A DNA stretch of 64,000 nucleotides from Hippophae tibetana (GCA_037013495.1 CM072810.1:32083843-32147842), one strand, 5' to 3'. Numbered from the stretch's first letter, positions 1 to 10,989 are shown. A program made the numbers and translations. Notes: generated by a model from the letters alone, not told the origin.

Positions 1-1056
1 ACTAGTGTGAAAGTCATCATGCTAGGTTTATGGCTCGTTAAAAAAAATGAAGAAGGAAAGATTATGCAAAAAGAGACTACTTATAAATCTTGTACATTGA
101 ATGCACAAAAAGAAAGAGCCAATGGAGGTTAAAAGAAAATATCATTTACCTAATATACAAAATAAAGGAAAAATATTTAAGTCCTCTTTTAGTAAATATA
201 TTTTATTTTGTGAGATGGAAGATTTGATTATAATTTTACATGATAAGTGATATTTTTTTTTCTTTTGAGTCTTTTTTGATTGATCATAAATGACTTAATT
301 AACATATTTGTGGATTTTAAACATATATACTACTTTTAAATAAATGTTAATATGACATTATATGTGTGAAGTGTGACTCTTCTACTATACTTTCTTATTT
401 ATACAATAGATAATAAAAAACTGAGTTAAAAAATGAAAACAAATGAGTTCTCAATTGGTTGTGTGCTCATTTGTAATTAAATGAGTTTAATACCTTATGT
501 GTCTATTTATGAAAAATTCAAAAAACAAATTAGTTTTTTTTCATTTATATCTTCTTTTTCTTTATTACCTTTTTAATTGGTTTCTTTAAATCACATTGTA
601 CTTCTGCATTTCTCTACTTTTACATTGTTATATCTTTAGAAAGAGTTTAGCTTCATTTCTTTGTCTAATGCTTTGTCCTTCTCGTATGTCAAAAAGGAGG
701 AGAGAATAATGTGTTTTACTTTCATGTTTTAAATTTATTATGCATATAGGGGGAGAACATATTTAATTAAGCTTGATTTGTATGAATGCACACTACACGA
801 TTATTCTTTACACTTTTCTTATTTTTATGTAAATTGAACTAATGTACAATGAGGCTTTCAAGCCAAGTTGTTGTTTGCTTTGCCTATGTCATTTCAGTTA
901 CTTACAAGCTTTTCAAGTTGCAGTGAAGATGGATTCGTCGAACTATAGAATAGTTCCACTATAGAGTCTAGGACATCATTGTATTTTATCTTATTCCTAT
1001 AAGTGTCATGTAGTGAGAGAGAGGTTTTTCCATACGAAAATGCCAAAGGGGGAGTT
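1..1056 (+). mobile_element. 3' internal end of a SIRE-like Ty1/copia element
   Basis: No open frame of note survives here. The stretch carries three purine tracts of the AAAAAGGRGGAGA kind (about 691-707, 749-757 and 1044-1054). Repeated tracts like these are typical of the region between pol and the 3' LTR in SIRE/Maximus copia elements. The last one lies directly before a sequence that starts TGTAAGG and behaves as an LTR. The 5' part of the element is outside the window. Assignment to copia rests on these tracts and on the LTR end described next, not on a protein, so the lineage is an inference. Confidence 0.5.
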
Positions 1057-2468
1057 TGTAAGGATTATAAGTGTTGGCTATTTTCATGGACAAAATATTT
1101 ACTTGTAAACTTATTTTTAAGCTCGCTATCAAGTCTATCAATCAAAGTTGAAGAAACATCAAAATTTTAGATAGTCTTGTTTCAGGTATATCTGTTATAA
1201 CTTTAACACATAGGATTGTACTCACGCATTTAATAACACATATTTATAAATTTGGAATTATTTTTGTTGGTAAAATATAGAATAAGATATATGCTAAAAT
1301 ATTAGATAAGATATACTTTAAATTATAGCTTAAATCTTTAGCCTAAAAGATAACATAAAATATACCTTAAATTAACTCCTTTTTAAATATGAATCTTCAT
1401 GATTAATAAGTCTATTTTAAAATAACTCTTCTTTAAATAGTAGTCTTATTAATTAGTGAGTATTACTAATCTTATTTGTAATAGAAAAGATATTTATCAA
1501 TCATATAAGAGTTTTCTTAATTAATGAGTATTACTAATCCTATCCTATTTGTAATAGAAAATATATTTATCAATTACATAGGATTAAGGGTTTTAATTTT
1601 TCCTATAAATAAAACCCATTGCTCATTGTTTCAATCAATCACACAAGAGCATTATTCTATTTTTCTTAATTTCTCTCTCTTGTTTTACAAATATAAGATC
1701 ATAATTTTTTAGGCTTCTTTATTTAGTTAATCTATCAAATATTGGTAGTTATGTTTGATTAATCAATAAGCATAATTAGTTTATGATATTTTGATAATGC
1801 GTTCTTATGGCTTCTTCTTTATTTTTGTTCTTAAATTGTTAGATCATATAATTGTTTTTGTCATATCATAGTTATTTGATTTGATTATTAATCTTTATAG
1901 AAGCTATTATTATTGAACTTGTGCTTAATCTTTTTGATCTATGATTTACTAGTTGATTTGGTTTAAGTGACATATGTTTTGAATCATCTAGTTATAATTA
2001 TTTATTATTAAATTCGTTATAGAAAACACATGGGCACTTGTGTTTTGTGCTAACCATTTTGCAGTTAATTCGGGAATGTATCTGATTGGTAGGAAGCTTA
2101 TTGGAACGTTGGTATAGAAATCGCTCACGATACTATTGGAAAATGTGAAAATAGAGCAGAGGCTCATAAGTAAGGTATATTGTGGCAGTATCCTAAGGAG
2201 GGTAGCATAATACTAAGTTTGTACTTGAACATTTGTTTTTCATAGTGGAAAGTTAGATGTTTCGGTGGACCGGTGGTTTTCCTCTTGGGTCATGGTTGTG
2301 GCCTAGGTTGTTTCCACCTAAAACTATCGTGTGTTATTCTTTTATTTCCACACTTTATTTTTACACACGATTTCATGCATGGTAACTTGGTTTAGGTTAT
2401 TAAATTATAAATTGGTAAAAATTAAAAATAACCTATTCATCCCCTTCTAGGTTAATTAGGTCCGTCCA
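1057..2468 (+). mobile_element. SIRE-like copia 3' LTR
   Basis: The LTR starts with TG right after the purine tract and ends with CA at 2468. The end region has the CCCCTTCTAGGTTAATTAGG-type string that closes SIRE-type LTRs. A TATA box (TATAAATA, 1604-1611) lies mid-LTR. A 70-bp segment just upstream is duplicated in tandem (about 1440-1510 and 1512-1585). The LTR is 1412 bp by these ends. Its 425-bp central part (about 1680-2100) is repeated in reverse at 2680-3100. The ends are judged by eye; no target duplication could be tested because the 5' LTR is not in the window. Confidence 0.55.
1604..1611 (+). promoter_or_regulatory. TATA box of the SIRE-like LTR
   Basis: TATAAATA in an otherwise AT-rich LTR, followed after about 30 bp by a pyrimidine-rich stretch that would suit the transcript start. 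It probably belongs to the retroelement promoter. Confidence 0.45.
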
Positions 2469-3579
2469 TATCTAATAAACTTTCACACACTAATTACCTA
2501 ATAGAAAAACCAACGGTCAATCAGAATACTTAACTATCTATTATGAAAAATAAGTATCCAGTTACAAGGCTATGACTCAAATTACCTACCTAGATAATGA
2601 CCCCAAGTATCATACTTACAAGCCGTTGCTTTTATCATAGTCTCCACAAGATAGGCATTTGGATCTAGACCATTATTTTGACACACTCGAGTCCCATGAG
2701 TTAATCGAATTCCCATCGCTATCACCTAAAATATTAGCACATAAACATAAGTGCAAGTGTATGTCCTAGAGAAAATTCAATAATGAAAAACCCTAACTAG
2801 TTGATCTAAACAATATATCAGATAAAACAAAAACAACTAGCAACCCTAGAATAATTAGTTTGAGCACAAGTTCAATAAAGATAGCTTCTTTAAAGTTTAA
2901 TAATTAAACCAAATAATTATGCTATGATGCACACAATTATTTAATTAATCAATTCAAGAAAAAAAATATAGAAGCTACAAGAACATATGACCAAAATATT
3001 ATAAGCCAATTAGGCTTATTAATCAATCAAATATAACCACCAATATTTGATAAGTTAACTGAATAAAGAAGCCTAAAGAATTATGATATTATATTTGCAA
3101 AAAAAGATATAATAAAATATTAAGAGAATAAGCACAATACTATAAAATCAGTGGAATTGTCATATTTTTCATAAAATCAGTTAAAACATTTTTACTAAGT
3201 AAGGACAATACTATAAAAAACCAATCCAAATCGTATTAGAAATATGTTTTAAAATCAAATAACTGGTTGCTTGATCAATTTAACCAAGTTCTCGATTGAT
3301 TGAGTACATTGGTCGGTCGATCAAACATCCTTTTCAATCCATGTAGTGATTATTTAATTAATATTCAAAAAAGGTGGATCATCTTGATTGATCTAGTCCT
3401 CAATCGATCAAGTAAATCTCTTGATCAATCTAGTCATGTGTTAAAATTAATCCAATCAGGTTATATTACTCTATCAATCTAGTCACTACTGAATCGATAA
3501 AGTAGCTTATTTTCACATTGTTCATAAAAGATGTTTTCTCTTCGTCTTTTTTATGCATTCTGATTTGGTGATAGCTAGA
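2469..3579 (-). mobile_element. related LTR in opposite orientation
   Basis: The reverse complement of 2680-3100 aligns with 1680-2100 of the preceding LTR at roughly 80 percent identity, including a shared AGGCTTCTTTATT string. This is therefore a second, diverged LTR of the same family on the minus strand. Its outer part (3260-3500) is rich in TTGATCAATC/ATCGATCAAG motifs. At 3580 the sequence changes abruptly to a Tat reverse transcriptase, so the copy seems to have landed in, or been joined to, that gene. Both ends are approximate. Confidence 0.5.
3262..3500. repeat. cluster of GATC-centred degenerate repeats
   Basis: Short near-palindromic units of the type TCGATTGATTGAG, CAATCGATCAAG and TTGATCAATCTAG recur every 30-60 bp. 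A similar cluster occurs at 24765-24995 next to an unrelated LTR type. They look like degenerate sub-repeats of retroelement non-coding sequence; no function is visible. Confidence 0.5.
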
Positions 3580-4545
3580 ATATGCATCAAGAAAACTCAT
3601 CAAACTAAACTCCAATTAGTATCAACTAGCTGATCAATACTTGTCAAAGGAAAATAGTCTTTTAGGTAGGCATCATTCAAATCTGTGAAAGCCATACACA
3701 TTCGAGGTGAACCGCAAGCCTTGTTTACTAGCATAACATTTGATAACCAGGTTGGTAGTCTACTCCTTTGATGATCTTCATCTCTTTAAATGTGTTGACT
3801 TGAGTTTTAATCACCTTATTCTTTTCTCTTCCTTTGCTTGATAGGTCTAGCCTTTGGATCAACATTCAATTTGTGGGTTATAATTTTCATGTCAATTCCA
3901 AGCATCTCTATAGGATTCCACACAAAGATATCAAAGTTGGATCTTAAAAACTGTGATAGTTGCTCCCTAACCACCTTTGTTAAGTTGGTGCTCAATTTTA
4001 AAGAATGGTATTCCCTTTTATGCCCCCTTGATTGGGTATTTGATGACGTAGATGGAACCATTTTCATCTTATATATCCATGGTCTATCCAGAATGGCATT
4101 GTAATGGCCTGGGACATCAATCATCACAAAGTTAGTCATGACTATTGACCTTGTCGCCACGATAGGAAATATTATGGTCACAATGCAATAGGTAGTGCTA
4201 ATATTGAATCCTGCTAAAGGTATCTCCCTCTTCATGATGTTGCATTCTTTCACACCTAGCACTTTGATCGTTGAAAAAAAAGGCCAATAGAGCTCCTAGT
4301 ATCAATCAAGATTATACAAACATCATATAACCCTACCCTTAGGGTGATTACGAAAGGTTCTTCATGGAGATATGAGGTTTTGTCATTACTGAATAAAGTG
4401 ATTGCAATGGAGGGCAACCCTCTATTCAAATTATAAATATGAGGTAATCCACTCAAGTCTCTAGCATATATCTTATGTGTATTATTGTAGGTCCCATTGA
4501 GCCTAGATCCTCCATATACAGTATGAATGGTCCTCACATTACCTT
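3580..4545 (-). pseudogene. Tat/Retand gypsy protease and reverse transcriptase, broken (Tat-1)
   Basis: Read on the minus strand, 4537-4256 holds the aspartic protease with its active-site region changed from D-T-G-S to D-T-R-S. 4262-3816 continues with the YNAILxRPW motif, then the MLGID...HKLNVDP...KQRKR linker that precedes reverse transcriptase in Tat/Retand elements. 3815-3580 carries the first part of the RT in another frame. RT motifs beyond that are lost at 3580, where an LTR begins. The loss of the catalytic glycine and the frame breaks make this a dead copy. The Tat lineage call rests on this motif series, which is distinctive in plants. Confidence 0.8.
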
Positions 4546-4559
4546 CATTATTTGGCTTT

Positions 4560-5430
4560 ATCTTGCTAATTGGTAGAGTAGGTACCTCAAAGTTTCATGT
4601 TAGGGCTATTAATAAGCTTTTCTATTATCGTTTCCTATAATGTCACTCAAATATCCTTTGGATAACAAATCTTCTATTTATTTCTTCAAATGCCAGTAAT
4701 CTTGCATTTTGTGGCCTATATCTTTGTGAAAAGCATACCATTTAGATATTTCTATAAGATGTGCACTTATTTTTGGTGGTCGTCTAACATTTCGTTCATT
4801 CTCTATCCTTAATAAAACTTAAGCTAAACTTACTCGCAAAGGTGGACCTCTAAAGTGTGATAATGACCTCCTCTAAGGGCTATGATTTCTTGACCATTGA
4901 CCTCTCCCTTTGTGACTTGGGGCAAAACATTTATTTTTGTTGATCATTTTATCTTGATTTACTCTATCCGGGCTTATCCTCCTTTTTTATTTTGTTGGTG
5001 CAACCTCTACGATAACCTTGTTCCTTTTATCTAATTTCAACTCTCTTTCCATATTAACAAACTTTTTTGCCTCTCTATAAGCCCTTTCTATCATATGTGG
5101 AATAGTTTTGGATAACTCAACACATAAATTGAAATTTCTGAGTAGACTTTATGTAAAGGGTTCTATTATAATAGAATTGGGACAGCAAAAAATTTCCAAG
5201 TTTTCTTCTCTAAACCTTCTCATGTATTCCTCTATTAACACTTCATTTCCTTAGGTGATCAAGAAGAGATGATGAGACTCTTTCCTCAAAGGCTTTTTAT
5301 TGGCATAATTTTTGATGAACATCTTCCATATATAGAGGTGGATATTTTCTCTCTCCAATAGCTAACAAGTATTTATTAGGGCAAGTCAAACATCCTAAAT
5401 TCTCTAACTAGTTCCTACTCTTCCACCCTT
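4560..5430 (-). pseudogene. Tat/Retand gag remnant (Tat-1)
   Basis: In pieces over several frames on the minus strand, this encodes the gag C-terminal part: a KPLRKESHHLF region near 5300, an RFREEN motif near 5200, and a region like HKDIGHKMQDY...L near 4700 that is equivalent to 12840-12920 in the Tat-2 copy. It lies directly upstream (on the minus strand) of the protease, in the usual gag-protease order. Stops and frameshifts are frequent. At about 5430 the gag is cut by a purine tract belonging to an oppositely oriented LTR. Confidence 0.7.
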
Positions 5431-5433
5431 TTT

Positions 5434-5466
5434 GAAGAACAGAACTGAAAGAGTAGGGGGACTATA
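5434..5466 (+). promoter_or_regulatory. polypurine tract of Tat-2 (inverted end)
   Basis: A purine-rich run ending GAAAGAGTAGGGGG sits directly before the 363-bp LTR at 5467. This is the expected position of the plus-strand primer of a retroelement in plus orientation, opposite to the Tat-2 body. Confidence 0.55.
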
Positions 5467-5829
5467 TCTTTAGACATATAGCTCAACCCTAAGCCCAATT
5501 CAACTAATAGTCCAAGCCGTTAGAAAGGACTTACCTGTGCCCATTCCCATAACCACACTCATGGAGTGAACCCACGTACACCTACAAGCTATAGTGTTGT
5601 AAGGTGACCTTAAGCCCGAGCTATGGGATGGCTAACCTTGAGTTGTAAACATGTTTTCTTTTACTTTTATACCCATCTGACACACTGTGACATGTATAGC
5701 CTTTTTAAATGAAACATGTATATGTAATACTCTAAATATACATGGGCCTCATAAGAAAGCTATACATGCTCACACGATTCTCTAACTTCTATCTAGTTTC
5801 TCTCTCTATAAATTGGACCAATCCTAACA
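5467..5829 (+). mobile_element. Tat-2 3' LTR, inverted relative to the element body
   Basis: The reverse complement of this segment matches the Tat-2 5' LTR at 14277-14639 over its whole length. Both copies come out at exactly 363 bp. The end CCAATCCTAACA at 5829 matches the 5' LTR end next to the primer-binding site. It is preceded by a purine tract and followed by AGTCT and by gag sequence on the plus strand. The 5' LTR is flanked by the same five bases on the other strand. The terminal TG has mutated to TC here. Confidence 0.8.
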
Positions 5830-5834
5830 AGTCT
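5830..5834. repeat. target-site duplication AGTCT of Tat-2
   Basis: AGTCT follows the LTR end directly. The partner copy lies at 14640-14644 (read on the minus strand) next to the other LTR. See the finding on the inversion. Confidence 0.7.
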
Positions 5835-6060
5835 CACTCAGGACAAAAGAGATTCTATCATGTGAAAACTCTTTGCTACCACTCTATGTCATGGCGCACA
5901 AAAGTGGTTCAATAACTTGACACCTTGTTCTATAACCTCCTCCTCTCAATTTCTGGGGCCTCTCTTCCTTTCATCATTTCTTGCTTATCAGACAAAAAGT
6001 TCACAAGGATAAAAGCTCTGTCATCTCAGTTTGAGCTATAGAAATTTTAGCTCAATGGTA
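5835..6060 (+). pseudogene. Tat-3 gag middle part, inverted
   Basis: On the plus strand this encodes a WFNNLTPCSIT motif, the counterpart of WFNNLEPHTIT in Tat-2 gag (13505-13711, minus). Joined after AGTCT to the minus-strand gag that ends at 14640, it aligns without gaps to intact Tat-2 gag across the junction over about 64 bases. I therefore read it as the downstream half of the Tat-3 gag that Tat-2 jumped into. Similarity fades after about 6060. Confidence 0.7.
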
Positions 6061-6720
6061 AGAAGTCAGCTCGGCATCTAGCTTTCTTGCTCAGGTTTTA
6101 GCAAAAACCTTCTTGAGTCTAACAGTTTTATACTTTTTTCCACATCGATTGAAAGAATCATTACCTCTTTTATTTCAAACTCAACCCTAAGTAATTTTTA
6201 CTTCTCATGCCTTACCTTTTTCATGTTTCATGATATTTTATAGATAGAGACCATGCACAAAGAAAACACCTAAGGCTGGGCATCCTAGGATAGCCTATAA
6301 TATCCCGCTTACTTGGGCCAACCATAAAGTGATGACATAAGGTCCTCCAATGAAACAAGCACCTCGACTGAGGGGGATCCATCCCAACCTAAACTCTCCA
6401 CCTCCACCTCTCATCCACATGTCGTACCTACTATTAGGTTGAATGTGCCACAGACTCAAATATCAATCTTGAGCCTTCCATTAATATAGATCTAAAGCCT
6501 TTATATGTCTCTTCCATATCCTTTAAGCACTACGCCACTCCTAATTGTATGGTCACAAGCTCACCCTTGTAACTTTTCATTATTAATGAAAATCAGTTGG
6601 TTTTTCAAAGAACCTATTATGTATGTATGAGTGTATTTATATCATTTTTAGTATTTATTTATGATGTTCACCTACCTCCTTGTTTTTGGAACATGTGTCA
6701 CAAACTTCATTTAATATCCT
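6061..6720. other. no recognisable gene; decayed repeat
   Basis: GC content is higher than in the surroundings and there is no open frame of note. It probably continues the inverted retroelement segment, but I recognise no motif. Confidence 0.4.
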
Positions 6721-6724
6721 TCCC

Positions 6725-7250
6725 TATAAAAGGGGGTAAGGGCACTTGTAAAATTCAGACATCCTCTTTTGTTTAAAATATTTGATAACTCTTTATGCAT
6801 CTTTCTTCCTTGGATCTTATGGATTATGACCAGTCAAATAGACATTCAGCTCACACTTTAAAACTGGAGAATCGTAGGCTTAAGGCTGAGGTAGGGAGAT
6901 TAAAAATCAAGCTGTCTAGGAGTTGCTATCCCAAACTCGAGCTCAAGAAAGAGGGATCATGACTACGATTGTTGCCCTTGTGGACAAGGAGTCCCATCGG
7001 GAAAACTTCTACATGAAGCGATCTAAGGGAGTCTTCCTCAAGGTGATGGGTGTTGCTGAGGAACTAGAATGTTCCATACTCTCATCAAGTTTGATCCCTC
7101 TAAAATAATGGCTAGTGTTCACAAGGAAATTATCAAGATTCATGCCAATCTATTGCCCTTAGTAGAGGAAATAGATGACCGAAAAACTGGTCCTGTGTCC
7201 AAGAATTTGAGGAATATTTAATACTTTGTAAGGCTAGTCTATGTATTAAT
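6725..7250 (+). pseudogene. unrecognised broken ORF with coiled-coil start, own TATA box
   Basis: A TATAAAAG box (6725-6732) is followed by three overlapping or abutting short frames: 6795-6962 (55 aa), 6923-7108 (61 aa) and 7108-7221 (37 aa). They are in three different phases, as expected of one frame of about 140 codons broken by two indels. The first begins with a heptad-like coiled coil (LKLENRRLKAEVGRLKIKL). The last part is acidic and leucine-rich. AATAAA signals lie at about 7245 and 7280. I do not recognise the family; it could be an extra ORF carried by a Tat element or a captured host fragment. GC content is above its neighbours. Confidence 0.4.
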
Positions 7251-7433
7251 AAACTTTACAAGTGTTGTAAGCTCAATTAATAAAAATTCTTTTAATAGAA
7301 TGCGGTTGTGGCACGAGAATAATGTTTAATAAAAATGTTTGTTTTTTCAAATGTATTTTCTTTGAAAGGACGAACTTGTAAGGTTTGGTTGATGCAATAA
7401 ACCAATGATTCTGATAGATTTTCACTTATGTTA

Positions 7434-7876
7434 GAGCACTCTACCTAGTTTTTGATCGAGGTGATCAACTCTCTCTTCAGTGTCAGACTGTTCTATTTAG
7501 TTCCTAACTGAGGTGATCAACTCGTGACATGCAGGTATGGAGAAGAGCATTCTAGTTGGTCTATGACAAAGGTGATCAACTCTCACTTTGGTGTCAGAGT
7601 GCTTTACTTGGTTCCTAACTTAGGTGATCAACTCATGAAATACAGGTATGAGGGGAGCATTCTACCTAGTCTATGACTGAGGAGATCAACTCTTACTTTT
7701 GTGTCAGAGCATTCTACCTAGTTCCTAACCAAGGTGATCAACTAGTGACACAAAGGTATGGGAGAGAGCATTCTACCTAGTCTATGACTGAGGTGATCAA
7801 TTCTCACTTCGGTGTTGGAGCATTCTACTTGTTTCCTAACCAAGGTGATTAACTCGTGACATGCATGTTTGAGAAA
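7434..7876. repeat. tandem array, period about 111 bp, four copies, beside Tat-2 integrase
   Basis: GAGCAYTCTA anchors recur at 7434, 7545, 7655 and 7766 (spacing 111, 110, 111). Each unit holds two diverged half-units marked by GGTGATCAACTC (alternating spacing of about 53 and 58), giving eight half-units. On the element's own strand the array lies just 3' of the truncated integrase. Variable tandem repeats in the 3' non-coding part of Tat/Ogre elements are known as a source of plant satellites. Confidence 0.85.
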
Positions 7877-7897
7877 AGAGCCACTTCTTGAAAGAAA

Positions 7898-8094
7898 TTA
7901 CTTCATATTCCAACTAGCTTGAGGTAGAGGCCCTACTATATCGAGTCCCCACTTGTAGAAGAGCCAGGGGCTAACTACCCTTGTCATGGTGGTTGGAGAT
8001 GTGTGTGACAATGAGGAAAACCTATGACACTTATCGTACTCTTGGGTGTACCTTATGCAATCTTCTAGCATAGTGATCCAATAGTACATTGTTG
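7898..8094 (-). pseudogene. Tat-2 integrase, zinc-binding part to start of core (truncated)
   Basis: The minus strand encodes the CDKCHRFSSLSH half of the HHCC zinc-binding domain followed by WGLDIVGPLPQA, the start of the catalytic core with its first acidic residue. The frame stops at 7898, and the tandem array begins about 20 bases later, so the rest of the core is missing. Upstream the frame is interrupted by the solo LTR at 8100. Its N-terminal continuation is at 10008 and above. Non-functional. Confidence 0.85.
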
Positions 8095-8099
8095 TCTCT
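8095..8099. repeat. target-site duplication TACAT (left)
   Basis: TACAT directly precedes the TG of the solo LTR. The same five bases follow its CA at 10003-10007. Confidence 0.85.
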
Positions 8100-10002
8100 T
8101 TTAGGAGAACATAAAATCGTGCAAGTATACACGGTCACAAGTAATAATATGATAAGTAAAATATCATTCCCACGAAGATTTGTTACTACAGTTTGTTGAG
8201 TACTAAAATTGTTTCACTCTGATTTTATCCAAAACAATCGTTCATTGGAAGGTGTTTCACTAACTAATTTATTGTAAACAATAAATAAATAAGAAAAATA
8301 TAGGATTGTAGTTTCACCAAATTAATCCACTCGAATCATATTATTTTCTATTGATTTATATTTTTTTGTACATTTAATTTGTCAACAGAGAACTACTAAT
8401 TTTATCCATATGTCTCTTCCGATAACAAATAGACACACCTTGCTAAAATAATTCACTATATTTCTATGAGAATTAAATTCACCAAGATTCATTACGTTCA
8501 AAGTTCTCCAATAATTGCACATACAATAAAGAATGTTCCTCTCCTTTCATCATACATGTTACCCTAAACACGAGCAATATACACAAAAATGCCTTTCTTA
8601 AGTTTATTTAAGTGCCACGGATCATTTGATAAATTTTCCAATAATCAAAAGCATTAAGCACAAATAGAATAAAAAAATTAAAAGTCTTATAAATCTTTCA
8701 AAAATTATTAAATTCAAGCTTCATAAATTTAGATAAAATGCAACCCTAGAAAAATTAAATTACTTCATATATAAAAAATTAAATTACAACACGTAAGGAA
8801 TATTCTCTTAAGAACACAGAAAATTAAAACATTTTTTGCTCCTAAAAATTTGGCACATGCAGAACACAACAGAAGCCAAAAATGGCTTCTGCGTGTTCCA
8901 CAGTCCAACCCCAAACCGAAACTAAATAAACTTCAAAAATTGAACTCTTCTTTCTGGCATTAAATGTCCTATTTATAGCTCCAAAAAATACATCAAAAAA
9001 TATTAAGCGTGGGAGACAAAATAACGTATTGAAAATAATAATAAATTTTACGTGGGGGACAAGAGGCTTGAAACACGCACTCATGCGTTTAAAATATAAA
9101 TATCACAAAATAGAGGAACGGGCGCTGCTGCATTTTTTTTCGTTTCAATTCATGCTACCACGTGTCGCCATCTGATTCGCTACAAGATATAATGGGATTA
9201 TTGCCATGGAGGACACATGGCGCACGTAGAAAATGTTGGGATCGGGCATCGTTTCTGTGTTTTTCTTTTAACAAAACACATACCATGTGTCATCTCCTTA
9301 TTTTTTGAAATAATATTTGGGACACGTGGCGTTGCATTACTCATTGGAATAGGAGGACGCACGAAGCTTCAGTGGACCGCGTCATACGGGAAATGGCTTG
9401 CATAGCAGACATGTGGGTCCAACCCTGCATGCCGGCCTGCACAACAGGTAGGCCCCACACGGTGCATCGAGCCGCATGATCCAGAAAACCCACGTCTACT
9501 CTCTTTTATGGCGTTTGCAATCCACACGCCTCATCGTATCTGTTGATTTCCTCATCGAACGGTTGGTGTCGCGCGTTGGTGATGGCATGCGTGGCATCTT
9601 TTTCCTGCACAAAAAATAAATTTCCTTAATTGCATTTTAGCCCTCTAATTTAATTCAAATTAACTTTTAAACTTTATTTAATTACAATTAAGCCCTTTAC
9701 TAATTTAAATTAACTTTTAAACTTTTGTTAATTACAATTAAGCCTGATTTTAATTCAAATTATATTTTAGACTTTTATTAATTGCAATTAAGCGCTCTTT
9801 TATTTTAAATTATATTTTTAGACATAAATTTGCAATTAAGTACTTTTTCGATTCAAATTATTTAATTTTCTTAAAAATATATTCCTTAAAAATAAATAGA
9901 AAATATTAATTTATTCCAAATAAAATTAACTAAAAATGTAAAGAACATAGCAATTATAATTAATAAAATAGATGAAAATAACTATATAAAATACAGTTAT
10001 CA
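8100..10002 (-). mobile_element. solo LTR, 1903 bp, inserted in Tat-2 integrase
   Basis: The segment starts TG and ends CA on the plus strand and is flanked by perfect TACAT duplications. No internal retroelement sequence is present, so this is a solo LTR. Orientation is minus: its end (CTTCGTGGGAATGAT...CTTGCACGAT read in reverse, 8110-8190) matches the ends of the LTRs at 24020-24740 and 26770-27500. A TATA box (TATAAAT) lies at 8971-8977 on the minus strand. Upstream of it, 9100-9600 is relatively GC-rich with repeated ACGTG cores. Removing the LTR and one TACAT rejoins the integrase frame in register, with only a CAG-to-TAG-type stop at the join. Confidence 0.9.
8971..8977 (-). promoter_or_regulatory. 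TATA box of the solo LTR
   Basis: TATAAAT on the minus strand, downstream of the GC-richer, ACGTG-containing upstream part and upstream of the leader region, as in a retroviral-type U3/R boundary. Confidence 0.5.
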
Positions 10003-10007
10003 TACAT
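10003..10007. repeat. target-site duplication TACAT (right)
   Basis: Second copy of the solo-LTR target duplication. Confidence 0.85.
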
Positions 10008-10530
10008 CTACCTTATAATTTGTTAGGATATTCTCCTCCGACCCGAGTAAATACTGCACTCTCCTTCATGGGCTTCAAACATTAGACTGTTATATCCTTC
10101 TGTGGATATGAACAAGAGTTCGGGTCCAAGTGCGATCCTTTTATACAATTTTTTTTGCATCAATAAGGTATTGTCCTACCTTGGCCTTGATTTCCTTTGC
10201 GAGCTTACGATCTTGGGGTAGGTATCCCCTTTTCAAGAAGTCAAAGATCAGGGTGAACTATGGGTTGGTAAGAGCATCCATGCTCTCGATTATTTCTTTG
10301 GCCTCCTTCAAACTTGCTTCTGCTAGGATCATTACTAACACTACCAGAGTGTGGTAGGCTTCTTGTACGGAGGCTAGTGTGGCCAAAGCATCAGTGTGAC
10401 CATTCTTATTCTTGGCTATTTACTTGATCACAAAGTTAGAAAATTTTGAACACTCCTTTCTTAACCTCTCCAGATATTTCCTCATCTTGCTATCCTTAGC
10501 CTCGAATGTCCCCAAGTACTAGTTGACCAC
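10008..10530 (-). pseudogene. Tat-2 RNase H end to integrase start, broken
   Basis: The minus strand reads through the end of the second RNase H domain (KNKNGHTDALATLAS, near 10400), the linker with an LPQDRKLAKEIKAK motif (near 10190), and the beginning of the integrase zinc domain near 10050, with several stops. It is the upstream neighbour of the piece at 7898-8094, from which it is separated only by the solo LTR. Confidence 0.75.
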
Positions 10531-10533
10531 TAG

Positions 10534-10860
10534 TCATGAGTTTCTATGCAAGGTGATTTTATCAACTCCATACTTCTTTTCCGTCATGGCCCTAAATATA
10601 GCCACCTCATACTTTACAACATTATTAATTTCCTGGAAATCCAACCTGATGATATACTCGAAAAACTTTTCATCATGATCAATTATGACCACCCCTAGGC
10701 GAACACTATTTAAGTTATGTGTGGCATCAACAAATACTTGCCTAGTCAGCTTCTCTTTTTGATCCATGCCAAATTCTTCTTCTTGTGCCTCATCACCGGT
10801 GACCTTTGGTGTCTCACTGAACTCAACCACAAACTCGACCATTACTTATCCCTTGATGGT
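10534..10860 (-). pseudogene. Tat-2 additional (archaeal-type) RNase H domain
   Basis: The 102-residue frame has VFVDATHNLNSVRLGVVI, the first strand pair of an RNase H with the catalytic aspartate, then NNVVKYEVAIFRAM, where the usual N-N-x-A-E-Y-E-A motif has lost the catalytic glutamate (V-V-K-Y-E). A second RNase H of this kind downstream of RT is a hallmark of Tat-lineage elements. Its place between RT-RNase H and integrase fits. Confidence 0.8.
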
Positions 10861-10989
10861 GGTTCTAGCCATGTAATTGATATCGTATTCATCTTACTCC
10901 ATGGAAATTTGTGCCAATCTCCCTACAACTTCTAGCCTTGTTAGTACGCTCTTAGGTGGTTGAGAGGTGAGTACTACTACTATGTGTGA

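Noticed and set aside
3838..4104. 88-codon plus-strand frame
   Set aside because: Antisense shadow of the Tat-1 protease-RT region.
7434..7876. CRISPR-like array
   Set aside because: Units are contiguous tandem repeats without unique spacers, and the genome is a plant's.
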